Below are positions 34,673 to 46,899 of a DNA stretch of 64,000 bases, piece by piece. Within the stretch, counting starts at the first letter, position 1. Each line of letters starts with the position of its first letter. The DNA comes from Lanius collurio. Taxonomy: Eukaryota > Chordata > Aves > Passeriformes > Laniidae. The notes under the pieces are model-generated. The model was not told the DNA's origin and did no database searches. It saw only the letters and a program-made list of their open reading frames with translations. The stretch spans positions 3,103,804 through 3,167,803 of the forward strand of contig JACBWW010000003.1 in the NCBI GenBank assembly GCA_020086605.1, written 5' to 3'. The translations under genes and the position numbers were made by a program.

Positions 34673-37600
34673 GACATACTTCAGTGTCTTCTAGATAGTG
34701 ATTTTCTGTCCCATTTGTGAAGATAAGGTCATCTTTATGGCTTTACTTTTAGTTTGGCTTTGTATGCATTTTGTGGCGATGGATTCTCAATTGTCTCAGT
34801 ATATCTGGAAGCAGAGATAATTTACCATTTAGTGAAAGAGTAATGTTAGGTAAAAGGTTCTTACTTCAGATAAGTTTTATCTGAGTCCAGTTTTTTTCAA
34901 AATTAAAAGAGCAGTATATTTTTTACAACAGTGGTTTTAATGCTAAATAAGTACAGATGTTCTGGGCTGCTCCCCAGAACCATACCTTTCAAGTGCTTTG
35001 GTAGAGAAGCTGTAAAATGACTAGAACTGTTTCATTAGGATCCATGGATGCATGTTGGGGGTGTGCCCTTTCTCTCTCAAATAGGGTTTGTGTGTACAGT
35101 GGGAGTGCCTGATGCTCAGGGAATAGAGCAGGACCCAGAACCTGCCTTGGAGAACTCACCTTTCAGTATTTACCTGATCTGAGTCACGTAGCTTGTACTG
35201 AGACATGATTGTTTATTAGTTGATAGTACCACAAGAATATTATTTTGTACCAGTTTAGCAATAAATTTATTTAAGTCTTTAATTCACAGAGATGAGTGAT
35301 TATGTTATCATAATTTTCATTAAGAAATTTGAGAATGTTTTCAGTCTTCTTAGTGCTGTGAAGAAGTTTAGAACAGTGCACCAAACCAAAAAATCAAATT
35401 AAAAGACAAATTTAAAGTATGTTCTTATTTTCTCTATCCTTATGTTTTTGCTGTTGTTGTTTTGGCTTGGTTTTTTGGTTGGATTTTTTTAACATTCTGA
35501 CGATGATTTTGGGGCCCAGCAATGATTTCTTCTTTAGTGTTTGATGTTAGCCCCACTAACACTCATACACTCAGCAAATGTTAAGCTGCTATGAGTACTA
35601 AGCACAACCCCACCCTCCACAATGTATTGAAATGTAACATCTAACAAGGATTTTTTGCTAATTACTCATCTGTGTTCTTAACATAAAATTCCAAATTACA
35701 TTCTTATTAATGTTGCACCTATAATTTAGCAAAAACATTGGTAAGCTATGAATGAGCTATAAGCCACATAACAGTTCTATACCTGATACCATGTATTGCT
35801 GCCTTTGTTGCTAGCTCTTGAGTAGTCTTGGTGACACAGAGAGATGCAATGAACAGAGAACTCTTTATCAAAAAGCAAAGGTGACGTAGAACATATTTTC
35901 CTAGCTTGATTTTATTTTTTGTGTTTGACTTTTGTGCTAAACATTGAGAACTAAGGTTAAAGGTACAAGAGGAAGGGTTGTTAATGTGAATGTTTACTGG
36001 GAATAACCTTTTGAAATATGACTCCTTGGAATATAACTCTTTTGAATAACTAACAGTACTGCTTTTTGCTCTTTAATTACAAGATTAATTGCCTGAGTTT
36101 TTGTCTGTTTGACTGACAGCTCTGCTTTTTAGAGGTAGCTCCTGCAATAGGGCTTATCTCTAGGATCCCATGCTAAAAGTTTTCACATGCTGTGGCATAA
36201 GTGAAGGGGAGAATGATCTAGGTTAGATATTTGAATGTCCCCAAAGTGTGAATGCAAGCTCAGGAGCGATTACAGGTCTCTTGTTGTGTCCGTGTTTTCT
36301 TTTGCTATTGGTGTCATGAGCTCCTTTGCAAGAAGAGTCCACACAGACAGTAACAAAGATGATGGCTGAAGTAAAGGACAGTGTTGATGTAGGAGAAATT
36401 GATTTTAAATCTTCTGAGACATCCTGAAGACCAAAGGATAAAACATGACTTAATAAAAATTATCTGAAGTGCTCTGTACTGTAATATCATGAAGTTTGAA
36501 TGCTGTACCTATATGTGCTTTACCACCTGTGCTTTGGTCAGTGGGAGAGATCCCTTTAAAACTTAATGTGGCAAAGAGAGGGTCTGACCTGAGGAAAGGG
36601 GGTGATTTGCCTGTTTATCAAGCCAAGAGAAAAGTCTGAGACATCTTTGAAGGCTGGAAAAGCTACATTGCTAGGATAAAAAAGCTAGGTTTCTTTCATT
36701 TTGCAAGCAGAGAGACTACTTCTCCCAAGTCATTGCTAATTAACATCTTACATAGAAGTAGTCTGAATCCTGTTTACATGAGCCAGGATTGAAAGTGGAT
36801 TCATCTAATGAAGGCTTAGTAGCTACGCCTTTAAATGAGTTTGGTGGGTCTCTGCTCTTGCCCCCATGACATTGATTATGATGCATCTCTCCCTAGGGCT
36901 GTTCACAATGCCCAACACACAGTGCCTTTTCTGGATCCTCTGCCAGGGACTCGTGTTGATTGCAGGCTGCAGGTTTCTAAAAGCCAGCAAAACTCAGCAT
37001 CACACAGATGTTGAAGCAAAGCAATTCTTAGAAAGTCTGATTATAGTGAATAATTGAGACTGAATGTTTACATTAAAAAAATACATTTCTCATAATCTCA
37101 TGACTTTTGACTTCTGAAATTTTTCTCATGGAAATATCAAGAAGATACTTCATTTTCCATAGTTCTGCAAATGGTTTATATTCCATAGTTTTCCATATCT
37201 TTCTTGTTTCAAAAGTGGTGGTGAGGGAAATGAAAAACGTTGCTTGTTTATGTCATGTATTTAACCTTAATAGTTTGTGTCATTCCTGAAATTTTGAGAT
37301 GAAACTGTGATAGAAGTGCAACATGAAGTAGCTGTGACATAGAAGAGGACACCATTATGTTAATTAAATTTGTATTAGTAAATACACTAACACAGGCTTA
37401 GATACTTTTTGAGGAAAGATCAAAAATACTGTGTGATTCGTTTTCCACTTTTTTTGGGGTTCAGAGATGCAAAAGTGGGCAGTTGAGACTATCCATGTTA
37501 TCTCTGGAATAAAGCACTTATAGACAGAATGGGGTATTCTATACCTAAATGAATTTAGAAACCATAATGCCTTTTATATTTAACAGAAGTAAGAGCTCTT

Positions 37601-37739
37601 GAATGACTGGGGTAGGTACAATAAACCAGAGATGTAATTATGGAGTCATAAGAAAATGAAGAAGAAAACCCCTATGCTTCATTAAAAAAAAAAGATATAA
37701 AGGTTGCTGGATAATTTAAGGTGAGATTAACAAATCACT
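34673..37739. other. Non-coding stretch, no gene seen
   Basis: About 3.1 kb without a supported gene or a recognised repeat. The frame at 36,866-37,057 (+) lies in a slightly GC-richer patch but has no domain. Confidence 0.5.
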
Positions 37740-38290
37740 ACAATGCAATTTATGTCTTTAGATAATGGGAGGTCAAACATGTATTACCAGCTGACTTAAA
37801 TTTGATTTGACTGAAAGATAAAACTCTGCTACATGAACTATATTAACTGAAAGCCTCTGCTTTACATTTCTCTCTGATGGCACCCTGGGGAGGCAACTTT
37901 CTTGGCATTTCACATCCAATTTAAGCACATCATTGATGAAAAGATCGCTAAATTGGTGCATCATTTTGTAATAAAATATCTCACAAATTGTTTATCTGAT
38001 CAATGGAGAATGCAGTCTCAAGCTGTTCGGGGCTAATGTGCTCATTGCACTAAAATAGTAAGTTATTGACTGTCAGAGGGACCTGGGAATTTCTAAACTC
38101 AGTTCAGATTTCCTGAATGCAAGCAACATATTGCATCAGAATAGTAGGTTGTAAGAGATTAACTCCGCTAGCTGAATTCTCACTGAAACCAAATAGATGT
38201 GAGCAGAGGGCACTAAGCACTTAGTGGGAAATGTTCAGCTTCTCATATGATCAGGCTGCAGAGGGCAGAAAGAGGTTTTATTCTTACCTT
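37740..38290. promoter_or_regulatory. Candidate conserved non-coding element
   Basis: Complex, repeat-free sequence with retained CpGs (GATCGCTAAATTGG, TTCGGGGC, CTCCGCTAGC) and homeodomain-type cores. At 38,211-38,226 lies a 16-base inverted repeat, CACTAAG-CA-CTTAGTG, which resembles two NKX2-type half-sites. Two CTCF-core-like strings (CAGAGGGCACTA at 38,204 and CAGAGGGCAGAA at 38,259) point the same way, 55 bases apart. All of this is pattern reading without a conservation test. Confidence 0.35.
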
Positions 38291-41200
38291 ACTTATGCAT
38301 ATTTTACATCACTGAGACTCCACTGACTTTGTTTGTCAGCATAAGAGGGAAAGTTATGCCATAAGTGTGTTATATATGTAATGCTATTTTCAGAGCTGTA
38401 GTGAGATATTTTGGTGCCTGGGGTAGGATGGGACCACTCCTTTCAGATGGCAAGCATCTGGGGCCTCCTCAGGACCAGTGTTACATGGAGAGTCCCTGGG
38501 CAAATGCTTTTCTCTTCAGACATGGGCTGAGTTAGCTTTCAGGGGAGATGGATGGATGTGATGTAGAGGGAACAGGGAACCATCCTGTAAAGGAACAAAG
38601 TAAGGAGATAGCATAGATATTCCTTTTCCTCTTTTTAGTTTGACAGCTATTTTTGCTGGAGCTGATGCCCACTTTGCATCCTAAGGATAGGGAGCCAGCA
38701 CCCATGTTCAGTTGGACTCAGTCCTGGTCTCACAAGAATGCAGAGTTGTATTATTTATGCACCCTTCTCCCTAGCTTTTCATTTGTCATGCTTTGCTGTT
38801 TCTTTTTTCACTGTCATTTTGCCACAAAAAGAAGGGATAGGAATGATTAAGAATGATTTTGTCAAGAAGCAAATCCCCAGGAGCTCTGTGTTTAGTGAGC
38901 AGGGCTCCTGTCCCTGCAAGATTGGTCTCAGCCATTGTAGTTATGGAAGAGAATGAATTGTGTCATATAAGTTCATTATTTATTTATTTTCCAAGAAATG
39001 TTCAATCCACCATAGAAATGACTCACAGCCAGAAAGAAACACAAAACCAGAGTGGTTGGTGGATATTTTTAGTGGAAGGAAAGTGCTCTTTTCCCAAGGT
39101 TGAGGGAAGAAAAAACTGCTTTCTTTGCAGCCCATGGACTTAGGACCTTGCAAAGCTGGGCATACATATTCCTTCTGAATAGGAATTGGTAAAAGAGTGG
39201 GGAAGAGGTGTAAAGTGCTTGTAATAGGAAATCACTTTCACTGGTGGGATGTAGGATATTCCAAGGTGAGTGCTCCCTGGTCCCTTGCTGAAGCTGGTCT
39301 GCTGTGCACAATAGATTTCAGCATTGTTATGCCTACAGGTGAGTGCAGCACTGCAGGCTGCTGACTTGTGTGTTTATCTGAGAGAGACAAATGACAGGTC
39401 CCACGCACTTCCCCCCAATAGCTACTATAATTAGGTGATAAGAATTATTGTGATTACTTTATTCAGCCAAAATACTAGGTTCTGTTCCATGTTGCAATTT
39501 AATTTTGTTTGACTGAAACTGGTAGTTTTGTTAAGGGTGCACAAATTGTGTCCATGAGGAGAGAGGGTGCTCTTCTGCTTAAAGGAAGTATCTGTGACAG
39601 AGAAAACTCAGTTTGGTCCCCACCAGTGATCTGCAGTGTTATAGAGGCCAAGTGGTCAAACTGCAGTCCTTTTTTCTTTTCTGACTTTTGGAAGTTAAAT
39701 AGTCCTAGGCTTGCTCAGTCCTTCAAAAAGAGTTCTAGGAAACCACAAAAAGCAGAGGAACAAACTGAAGAATAGTACTTTTCCCTTACACCAAAGACAC
39801 TGAACAAGTGAAAAGATTTAATTTTGACACTCTATTATGGCTTATGGAAAGCTGATGAGGAGAGAGGTGTTGACTAAGTACTGACTCTAGTTCTAAGCAT
39901 GTTTTCCAAATAGTTTCTGGGGGAGAATTTGTCACTAATTTCATCCTCTTCCCCACCACCTCCCCACCCTCCACAAAGATGCTTATCTTCTGGAAAACAT
40001 GGGTTTTCAGAACTCCTAAGGGCTTCTGACTGTGCCCAAACACTGATGGTTTCTTTGAAATCACAGTTGTTGAGGCTATTATGCAAACAAGAAATGTTAG
40101 TAAATTTTTTTGAGGAACTTGCTATCTAGAAACAACTGACTTTAAAAAATATTTGTCAAATGAATGCCTTTTTCTCAAAATAAGAAACAATAGCAGTTTG
40201 AATGTATCTCTTTCTTGATCTCAAAGATTGTTAGTAAGATGACTATTGGCACTTACTGTCAGCAAAGAAATGATATTGATGAAAAAATTACAATAGGCAA
40301 AATAGAACAAGGATAGTGAAGGTAAATATTCCTGATGAGCAAGTGCTTTATTAATTCTGCAGTGTTCTCATCATCCTTGAAGCAATAATCCTCTATATTG
40401 CTTAAAAAAAATAGTATAGATTTGCAGATAATGTCAAAAGTAGAAACCTGAGTTTACCAATTTTTACTTTAAAATACTTTCTTTGTGTTCTGGTGTGTTA
40501 CTGACATTTGCTCATTTTGGTATTGTGCAAATGAAGATAAAGCTCTTCATGTGTTACACAAAATTATTCTAGTCTTGTATTAATCTTGTGATATGAGCTG
40601 TTCATGTGAAGTCACTCCTAAGAACTCCTGAGGATTCATTACCAGAATTATTGAAAATATTACTTTTACTTGCACGACAAAGAATAAAAATTTTCTACCA
40701 AATTGACAGTAAATTATTAATTAATTTACAGCTACATTAAAACCAGTATGTTAATCATATCCTTCTAACCAGCGGAAGGAACGTGTCCTTAAGAAATAAA
40801 ATACTCTTACATTTAATTAGATTATAGAAAACACATTCTTAAAAATACCTGGTTCCAGAGCAGTACTTTCTTCATTCAGCAACCAGGTGGTTCATTTGGT
40901 CTGACAGATGACATCCTCAGAGTCTTTTCCTCACCCAGTGATTAAAGCAAAGCCAAAAGCACACATTTAGGTAGATCAGGGGACTAATCATTGTGTCAAT
41001 GTCATTATTACAACACATGGTAGTTCCCAAATGCCCCACCAGAATTCCAAGTGTTTTGGTGAAAATGCATTTGGAGTCATGGATCTCTTGATTATTAGAT
41101 CAAATCTAACCCTTATCCTTTCTTGTCCTAGTTAGAATGCTTTTCCTGTCCATCAGCAAAGTAATCACCAGGCAGGTGTGGAGTTAGTATGTGGGACAGC

Positions 41201-41318
41201 AATGACTCTCAAACAACAGCTCTGTCCTTCTCAAGTATATCTAACTACTTTTTCTAGTTAGGAGGCATAGTAAGTGATACATTATAAATATTCAGTCTTA
41301 TCCCTAAAGGAAGCCATG
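38291..41318. other. Non-coding stretch, no gene seen
   Basis: No supported gene. Frames at 38,653-39,143 (+), 39,069-39,311 (-), 39,509-39,775 (+) and 39,786-40,086 (-) are chance frames, several of them overlapping, without domains. Confidence 0.5.
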
Positions 41319-41709
41319 AAGAGTCGGGACAAAATGCCTTAGGAGAAAAAACTGAAGGAGAGAGGTGTTTTCACTCTGGAGAAGTCTTACAGGGGATCTC
41401 ACCACTCTGTACTTAAAGGGTGGCTACAAAGAGGATAGAAGCTTTGTCTTCACAAGCAGTAATGTGGAGATGACAAAGGGCAATGGGATCCAGGACAGGT
41501 TTCATCTTGACATGAGAAAGAAAATTTTCAGAGTGAGAATAATCAATCACTTAAACAACTTCTCTAAGGGTGAGAGTCTCCATCACTGGAAGTTTTCAAG
41601 ACACAACTGGGCAGGTTACTGACAAATCTCATCTAGGTTCCCTTTTCCATAAAAGGTTGAATGAGGTGGTCTTTCAAAGGTCTTCCAACCTGGGCTGTCA
41701 TGATTTTAT
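41319..41709 (+). mobile_element. CR1 LINE 3' end with ORF2 C-terminal remnant, sense
   Basis: The frame at 41,365-41,622 reads through the C-terminal part of CR1 ORF2: FSLWRSLTGDL aligns with the family's FSLEKRRLRGDL, then LKGGYKED with LKGGCKED, RFHLDMRKKIFRVR with RFRLNIRKNFFTVR, and a following leucine/proline-type segment. It continues into the 3' end (GAATGAGGTGGTCTTTCAAA, then GGTCTTCCAACCTGGGCTGT, then CATGATTTTAT). An 85-codon frame without stops is unusually well kept for this window, but it is 5'-truncated and not functional. Confidence 0.88.
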
Positions 41710-44329
41710 CTTACCCAGTCAGAGTTTTTTGCTATGTTTGCTTTTACGGAGTTGTTGAAGGATATCTAGTACTCTACGCATCATCACAGTTTGATGCCTT
41801 CCTAAGCCCATTCAATAAACATGCCTCTTCATTAAATTTCCTTAGAGCTATCAACAGAAATCCCAATTTGGTGTCTCTTTGATCTAGCTCATGCTATTAA
41901 AGAACCCTTTGACCCACATTTACTGGTTTCGGATACAGTTTTTCTCCAGAATTTATTTCTAATAAGATGAGAAAGCATGTGTGTGTGGTAGATACCAGTT
42001 TTGTGATAAGCTTTTGGATCTGATCTTTAATTACATGTTACCATGACTACATTGTTTGATTCTTTTTTTCCCTGGTAAATGTCTTTTCTGAGTTGTGAAC
42101 ATATTTAATTTGTGAAATGCTTCATATCTTAGTGCATGTAGATTAGATTGAAAATGAGTTTGTAAAAGAGAAAAACAGTTCTTTCAAAAAATCTCAACAC
42201 GTATGTTATTCTCATGAAAGTTAGTGAAAATTTTGGCGCTTGTATTGCAATAAGACCAACAAACTGGCACTGAACATCTATTTGTTTATTTATAGACAAT
42301 CAAGTTGTATTGAAAATTTGTAAAAAAAATAACTGAATGAGTAGATAAGATTAGGCCGAAAGGACTTCAGGTTGAGATAACTGTAGGCCTTCATGATACG
42401 GTAAACTATTAGAGGGTGCAATGTTATCTCAGTACAACACATATTTTACTAAAGAATAGTGTGTTCCAAGGCCTTTATTTATGATGCAATACATACCTGC
42501 CTCAGGCCTGTTCTGAGGTGTAAGGTGAAAGGACAAGTAGCATCAAAACTTGAAAAGTAGATGTATTTTACTGTAGCTGCATATGCAGCACACAGCTGTA
42601 TTCAGTGGTTTATTGCCCGTGTTAATTGTGAGCAGTAAGGCTGGAGAATGTGTGTTCTAATGGACTTGCCCTGCTGTTCAAATATTTTCAGAAAGCAGGC
42701 AAAAACCCCAAAAAAAGAAATTCCATTGCATTTAAGGACTCAAAAATATATTGTTTGAAATTTATTGCTATTGTAGTAGTATTATGGGATATCCAGGTAG
42801 CGCAGCAGCTTAAATGTTGCTACATTTCTTCTAGTGACAAGAGACCTTAGCAAATACAAATCCCCAATCTTTGTCAACTCCACTAAGGATAAAAATGTGG
42901 CAAAGAAAGAGTGTCTCCTATGAACTACCTGTTTACTACAGCGATCTGATTGTTCTTTGCGTCTAAGTGTAGTGTAAATGAGGAGTGGCCCAGTGGAATT
43001 ATTGGAGTGGTGTCAGTATAAGCAAGTGCTGTGACAGAGCATGAGATCTGCATCATGAAACTCTCTCTCCATTGAAATCAAGGAGAATTAGAGATGATCT
43101 GGTGCTGGAGGAATTTCAGCTGCAGATATGTTAACAGAAATTATAGTGGACTGCAGTGATGTACAGAAGTAACTTTCAAAGTCAGTGATCAAGGATTCAA
43201 GGCAAAAAGAGACCTTCTGTACTCCATCAAGCAGAAAAAGAGAACCATTTTCAAACTTTAAATGGAGTAAAGTAGGAGAATAATAATAATCAATAAAAAG
43301 GAGTGACTAATAGTGGTTCAGAGCAGTGAAATCTGGAATGAAGGGAATGGAAAATTGAAAACAATTTGTTAAGATTTCTATGCTTATGTTACACTGACAT
43401 GGAGTGTCCCAAAAGATGTTGCAAGAAATTTAGTGTCCTAAGGAACTTCAGACTTACACTAAGAAGGTCTGGCTGAAAGCCTGACAAATTAATTAGTGAG
43501 GGCAGATGTGCAGGAGAAATCATAATACTAATTTTGCAATTTCTGTACTAGGCTTCCCACAGGTCAGCTCTGTGTAGTTCTTGGCATCTCTGACCACAGA
43601 GCACTTACAGGAGTATGCTAAAAAAAGGATGGTCTATCAAAATATATATCTATCTAATAAGTAATAATTTGCTAGGGGAAATTCTGCTTTGTATTTCCGG
43701 TAGCTGTCTTGCTCTTACCTCTAAGGTTGGTATTTTATCTCCATTTTCTATAAGGATGGTAACTTAATTTTTAAGCAAGATTCATATTGCCCTTAATCAC
43801 TGAGTCAATCCCATTGTGAAGTGACTTCGCATTTCTCCTATGTGGCTGAAAAGTTTTTTGCTATTTTTTCTCATTATTGTTGAAGGATCTTGCTCATTTT
43901 ACAATACTTTTATTTCTATGGAAACTCCTTTTGACCTCTGAGATATATTTACCAATTTTATTTTTCCCTTAAAAGATTTCCTTAATGGCTTTCCATACTG
44001 GACAAATAAGGAACACCAAAGAACAATGAAATCATCAAGACTGAGGTTTAGAAGAATCCCTCAGAAGGATCCTGGGAAGGATGTCAATGTCAAAGAACAG
44101 CATGACAAGCCATAAAAATCAAAGATAAGTTTCTTTTGACATTCTTTCACTATTAGAAACAAACTGTCATGAAGAGAAGAGGAGCCAACAGAGGGTAACT
44201 GGAAAAATTATTTATTTGAACAGGGGGAAAAGGAAGTATGTCACACTTACTTCCTCTTTCATCCTTTTTCAAAGTAAAATTCCAATCAAAGTATAGTCAG
44301 TTCAAATTCTGAAATTTAAGCTTGTTATC
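41710..44329. other. Non-coding stretch, no gene seen
   Basis: About 2.6 kb of AT-rich DNA without a supported gene or a recognised repeat. Confidence 0.5.
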
Positions 44330-44975
44330 ACCGAAGCACAGAACAGGTAAGGTTGGAAGGGATCACGGGGGGTCATCTGGTCCAACCTCCCTGTTCAAGC
44401 AGGGCCATCCTCGAGCAAATGGCACAGGATTGCGCCCAGATGGTTCTTGAGCATCTCCAGAGACTCCACAACCTCTCTGGGCAATCTGTTCCAGTTCAGA
44501 GTCACCAGCACTATACTGAATATAAGAAGTTCCTCCTTATATTCAGATGGAACTTCCCGTGCCTCAGTTTCTACCTATTGCCTCTTGTCCTATTGTTGGG
44601 CACCACCAAGAAGAGCCTGGCTCCATCTCCATCCTCTTCCTTCAGATACTTCTACTTTGATGAGGTTCCCTCTCAATCTGCTCTTTCTGGGGCTGTGAAC
44701 AGGCCCACAGCCTTTCCCTGTAATAGAGATGCTCCAATCCCCTAACCATCTTTGTTGCCCTCCACAACTGGATACAGCACTCCAGATGTGACCTCACTGG
44801 GGCTGTGTACAGGGGCAGGATCACCTCCCTTAACCTGATGGCATTGCTCTTCCTGATGCCCCCTGGGTACACTCCTGGCTCATGGAGAGCTTGTTGTTCA
44901 CCAGAACCCCCAAACCCTTTTCTGCAGAGCTGCTTTCCAGCTGTCAGCCCCCACCCTGTACTGGTGCATGGTGTT
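44330..44975 (-). mobile_element. CR1 LINE 3' end, antisense
   Basis: This is the best-preserved CR1 in the window, on the minus strand. In + orientation it opens with the 3' terminal block (GGTTGGAAGGGATCACGG, then GTCATCTGGTCCAACCTCCC), continues with CTCCAGAGACTCCACAACC and CAATCTGTTCCAGT, then the ORF2 region up to about 44,975 (CTGTACTGGTGCATGGTG). It contains a short internal deletion at about 44,765. It is truncated at its 5' side and inactive. Confidence 0.95.
44642..44833 (-). pseudogene. CR1 ORF2 reverse-transcriptase remnant
   Basis: The minus-strand frame reads [17 protein letters not shown], matching the CR1 ORF2 block [17 protein letters not shown] after the catalytic palm. It goes on directly from CIQLW to [12 protein letters not shown], whereas intact copies have roughly 16 more residues between these blocks. 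A deletion of about 50 bases that stays in frame therefore lies near 44,765. The copy is a fragment of the approximately 900-residue ORF2 protein and has no catalytic motif. Confidence 0.85.
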
Positions 44976-46479
44976 TGTATAACAGGAAAAGAAAGAAATT
45001 GACAAATTCAAAACTTTCTAATTGTTCTCCCTAAGATTTTTGCCTTTGTACGTTGCCTGTGTTTTGAAATTTTTGTTCATTTTCAGTGACTCCTTTTACT
45101 GCTTCCAGACACTATGCCTCTACTTTCTTTTAGCTTGGAGGAAAAAATAGAAGATAAAGAGGGTGGAAAATGTGATGGCAAGGTTTCTTTAATTCACTGG
45201 TTTGCTCTCACAGAATATTTTCTGTTACTGTACCAAATAGAAGGAATCTAAGTTTTAAGACAGATGTCTGGAGAAAAAAAAAAGAAATTAGAAAATTGAA
45301 ATGATTGGTTTTTGTCAATTCTTGAGAAAAATGTGGTAATTGGAAAAAAACCCATCCTAACAGACTGAACTGTGCTCATACTTGATGACCTTATTTTTGT
45401 GGAAGAGTCTCTTATATTGACTTAATGATATCTGCTGGAATTGAAACAACAGTGTCTACACAAGGGACTTACCCCATCTAATTGCATCAATTGAAAGTGA
45501 TTCAATTTTTTTGGCAGAGACAAGCATAGGGAGATGGAAAAAATAAATGGCTATTTTTTTATTGTGAAATAAAGGAGAGGAAGCAAAGCAAACAACTTAT
45601 GGCCCTGAAATGCCATATTTTTGTATCTAGGAAACCATGACCAAAAGATGCTAATTTGTTTCAACTCACTCACTGTGAGGGCTCCCTTTGATCCTCCTGC
45701 CTTTCTTAAAGTGTGATATTCTCACATTTTAATGCAGTATCATTTGACATTGAGATGTAGGGAAAATTGTCCAGTAAACAGCTTTCTTGTCCTGTTTTGG
45801 AGCTGGTGGGAAAGATTATAGCATGAACTGGTGCCTGCCACAAGAGAAATGGATTATTACTCTGGGAACACTTACATCAAGGAGGGCCCTTTTACAGCTG
45901 AAAGAGCAACCTTTTACAAAGAGCTGTGTTCTGTGAACTTCTTGTCAGCTTGCTGAAAGTGCTAACTCACAGCATACAGGTCATTCCTTCCCAGAAACAT
46001 GGGAAAAAAAGCTTTAGCATGCTATTTGTGACTTCTTCTCCTCGAGTGTAAAGATGTTTTCTACACAATGACACCCTATTAAAGAAAAAAACCTGAAAAT
46101 CAGATTTAATGAGCCAGAGGGTTTAGGAAGGAAGGAGAAAAGGGGTGTTTTAAAAGATATCAATGTTATGCTCATAGCAGCATAAGCTTTCAACAAACCA
46201 GCCCGCGTGATTTGGAGAAAATGGGAATGGTGTTATTTTCTAGAGAAAATCCACTTCTAATAAAACTCAGAGCTAGGTAAGGAGGTCTCCCTGAATTTTC
46301 CCACCCCTGAAATCCTGCTTTGCTTCCTATCAGTTTTAGTGTTATGATAAAATTAAAAGCCTCACAAGAGAACATTTTTAATTTTGTTTCTGAAAGACTT
46401 TTTTTTTTATGCCAAAGAGAACTATAGAATAAATTATTACAAGGACATTAAAAGGATTTCATTTCCTTGAGCATACATA
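44976..46479. other. Non-coding stretch, no gene seen
   Basis: AT-rich DNA with no supported gene and no recognised repeat. Frames at 46,014-46,375 (-) are short and lack domains. Confidence 0.5.
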
Positions 46480-46770
46480 TGCATTCTGCTGCAGCATGTC
46501 CTCTCCCTCCCAGTGTAGCCATTGATCCACAGCTTTTATAATGAACTCTAATAACAACTCTATTACTGCGAGGCTCCCGATTGGCTCAGGCACCCACAAA
46601 ATTAGCTACAAAGAAGCCAGCTTGTCAATATTAATTCCGCCACAGAGATTACTTGTTATGGTAGAACAAAGGTGTTTTGGCTCGAGCTGAACAACTTAAC
46701 TCCTTGTCTCATAAAATTTAAGCTGCTATTGATCTCCTTCTTCTATTGTGCTGAAGGATTAAAAAAAAAC
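46480..46770. promoter_or_regulatory. Candidate conserved enhancer, left block
   Basis: Repeat-free sequence with unusual motif content: an inverted CCAAT box in CCCGATTGGCTCAGG (46,578), TATTAATTCCGCC (46,629), a SOX/TCF-like AGAACAAAGGTG (46,663), CTCGAGCTG (46,682) and several retained CpGs. Texture and motif density resemble conserved non-coding elements flanking developmental regulators. No exon-like frame is present. Confidence 0.5.
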
Positions 46771-46775
46771 CAGGG

Positions 46776-46790
46776 GCGTGTGCGCGCGCA
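46776..46790. promoter_or_regulatory. CpG-dense alternating GC element, NRF1-like
   Basis: GCGTGTGCGCGCGCA holds four CpGs in 15 bases and alternates purine and pyrimidine throughout. Its right part, TGCGCGCGCA, is a perfect palindrome close to the NRF1 core (GCGCATGCGC type). It is the densest CpG cluster in the window and could also adopt Z-DNA. Confidence 0.45.
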
Positions 46791-46851
46791 GACATGCAGA
46801 CAGACACCGGTGTGCTGAATCACTCTGATGCATTCTCCTAAACCACCAGCC

Positions 46852-46898
46852 GCCCCCTTCCTTCCTTCCCTTCCCTTTCCCTTCCATCCCCTCCCTGT
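46852..46898 (+). repeat. C/T-rich tract, (CCTT)n-like
   Basis: About 47 bases, almost wholly C and T: CCTTCC and CCCTTTCC units between the two candidate enhancer blocks. Confidence 0.75.
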
Positions 46899-46899
46899 C

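Noticed and set aside
44353..44745. 130-codon open frame on the + strand
   Set aside because: It is the antisense of a CR1 3' end; the biological reading is on the minus strand.
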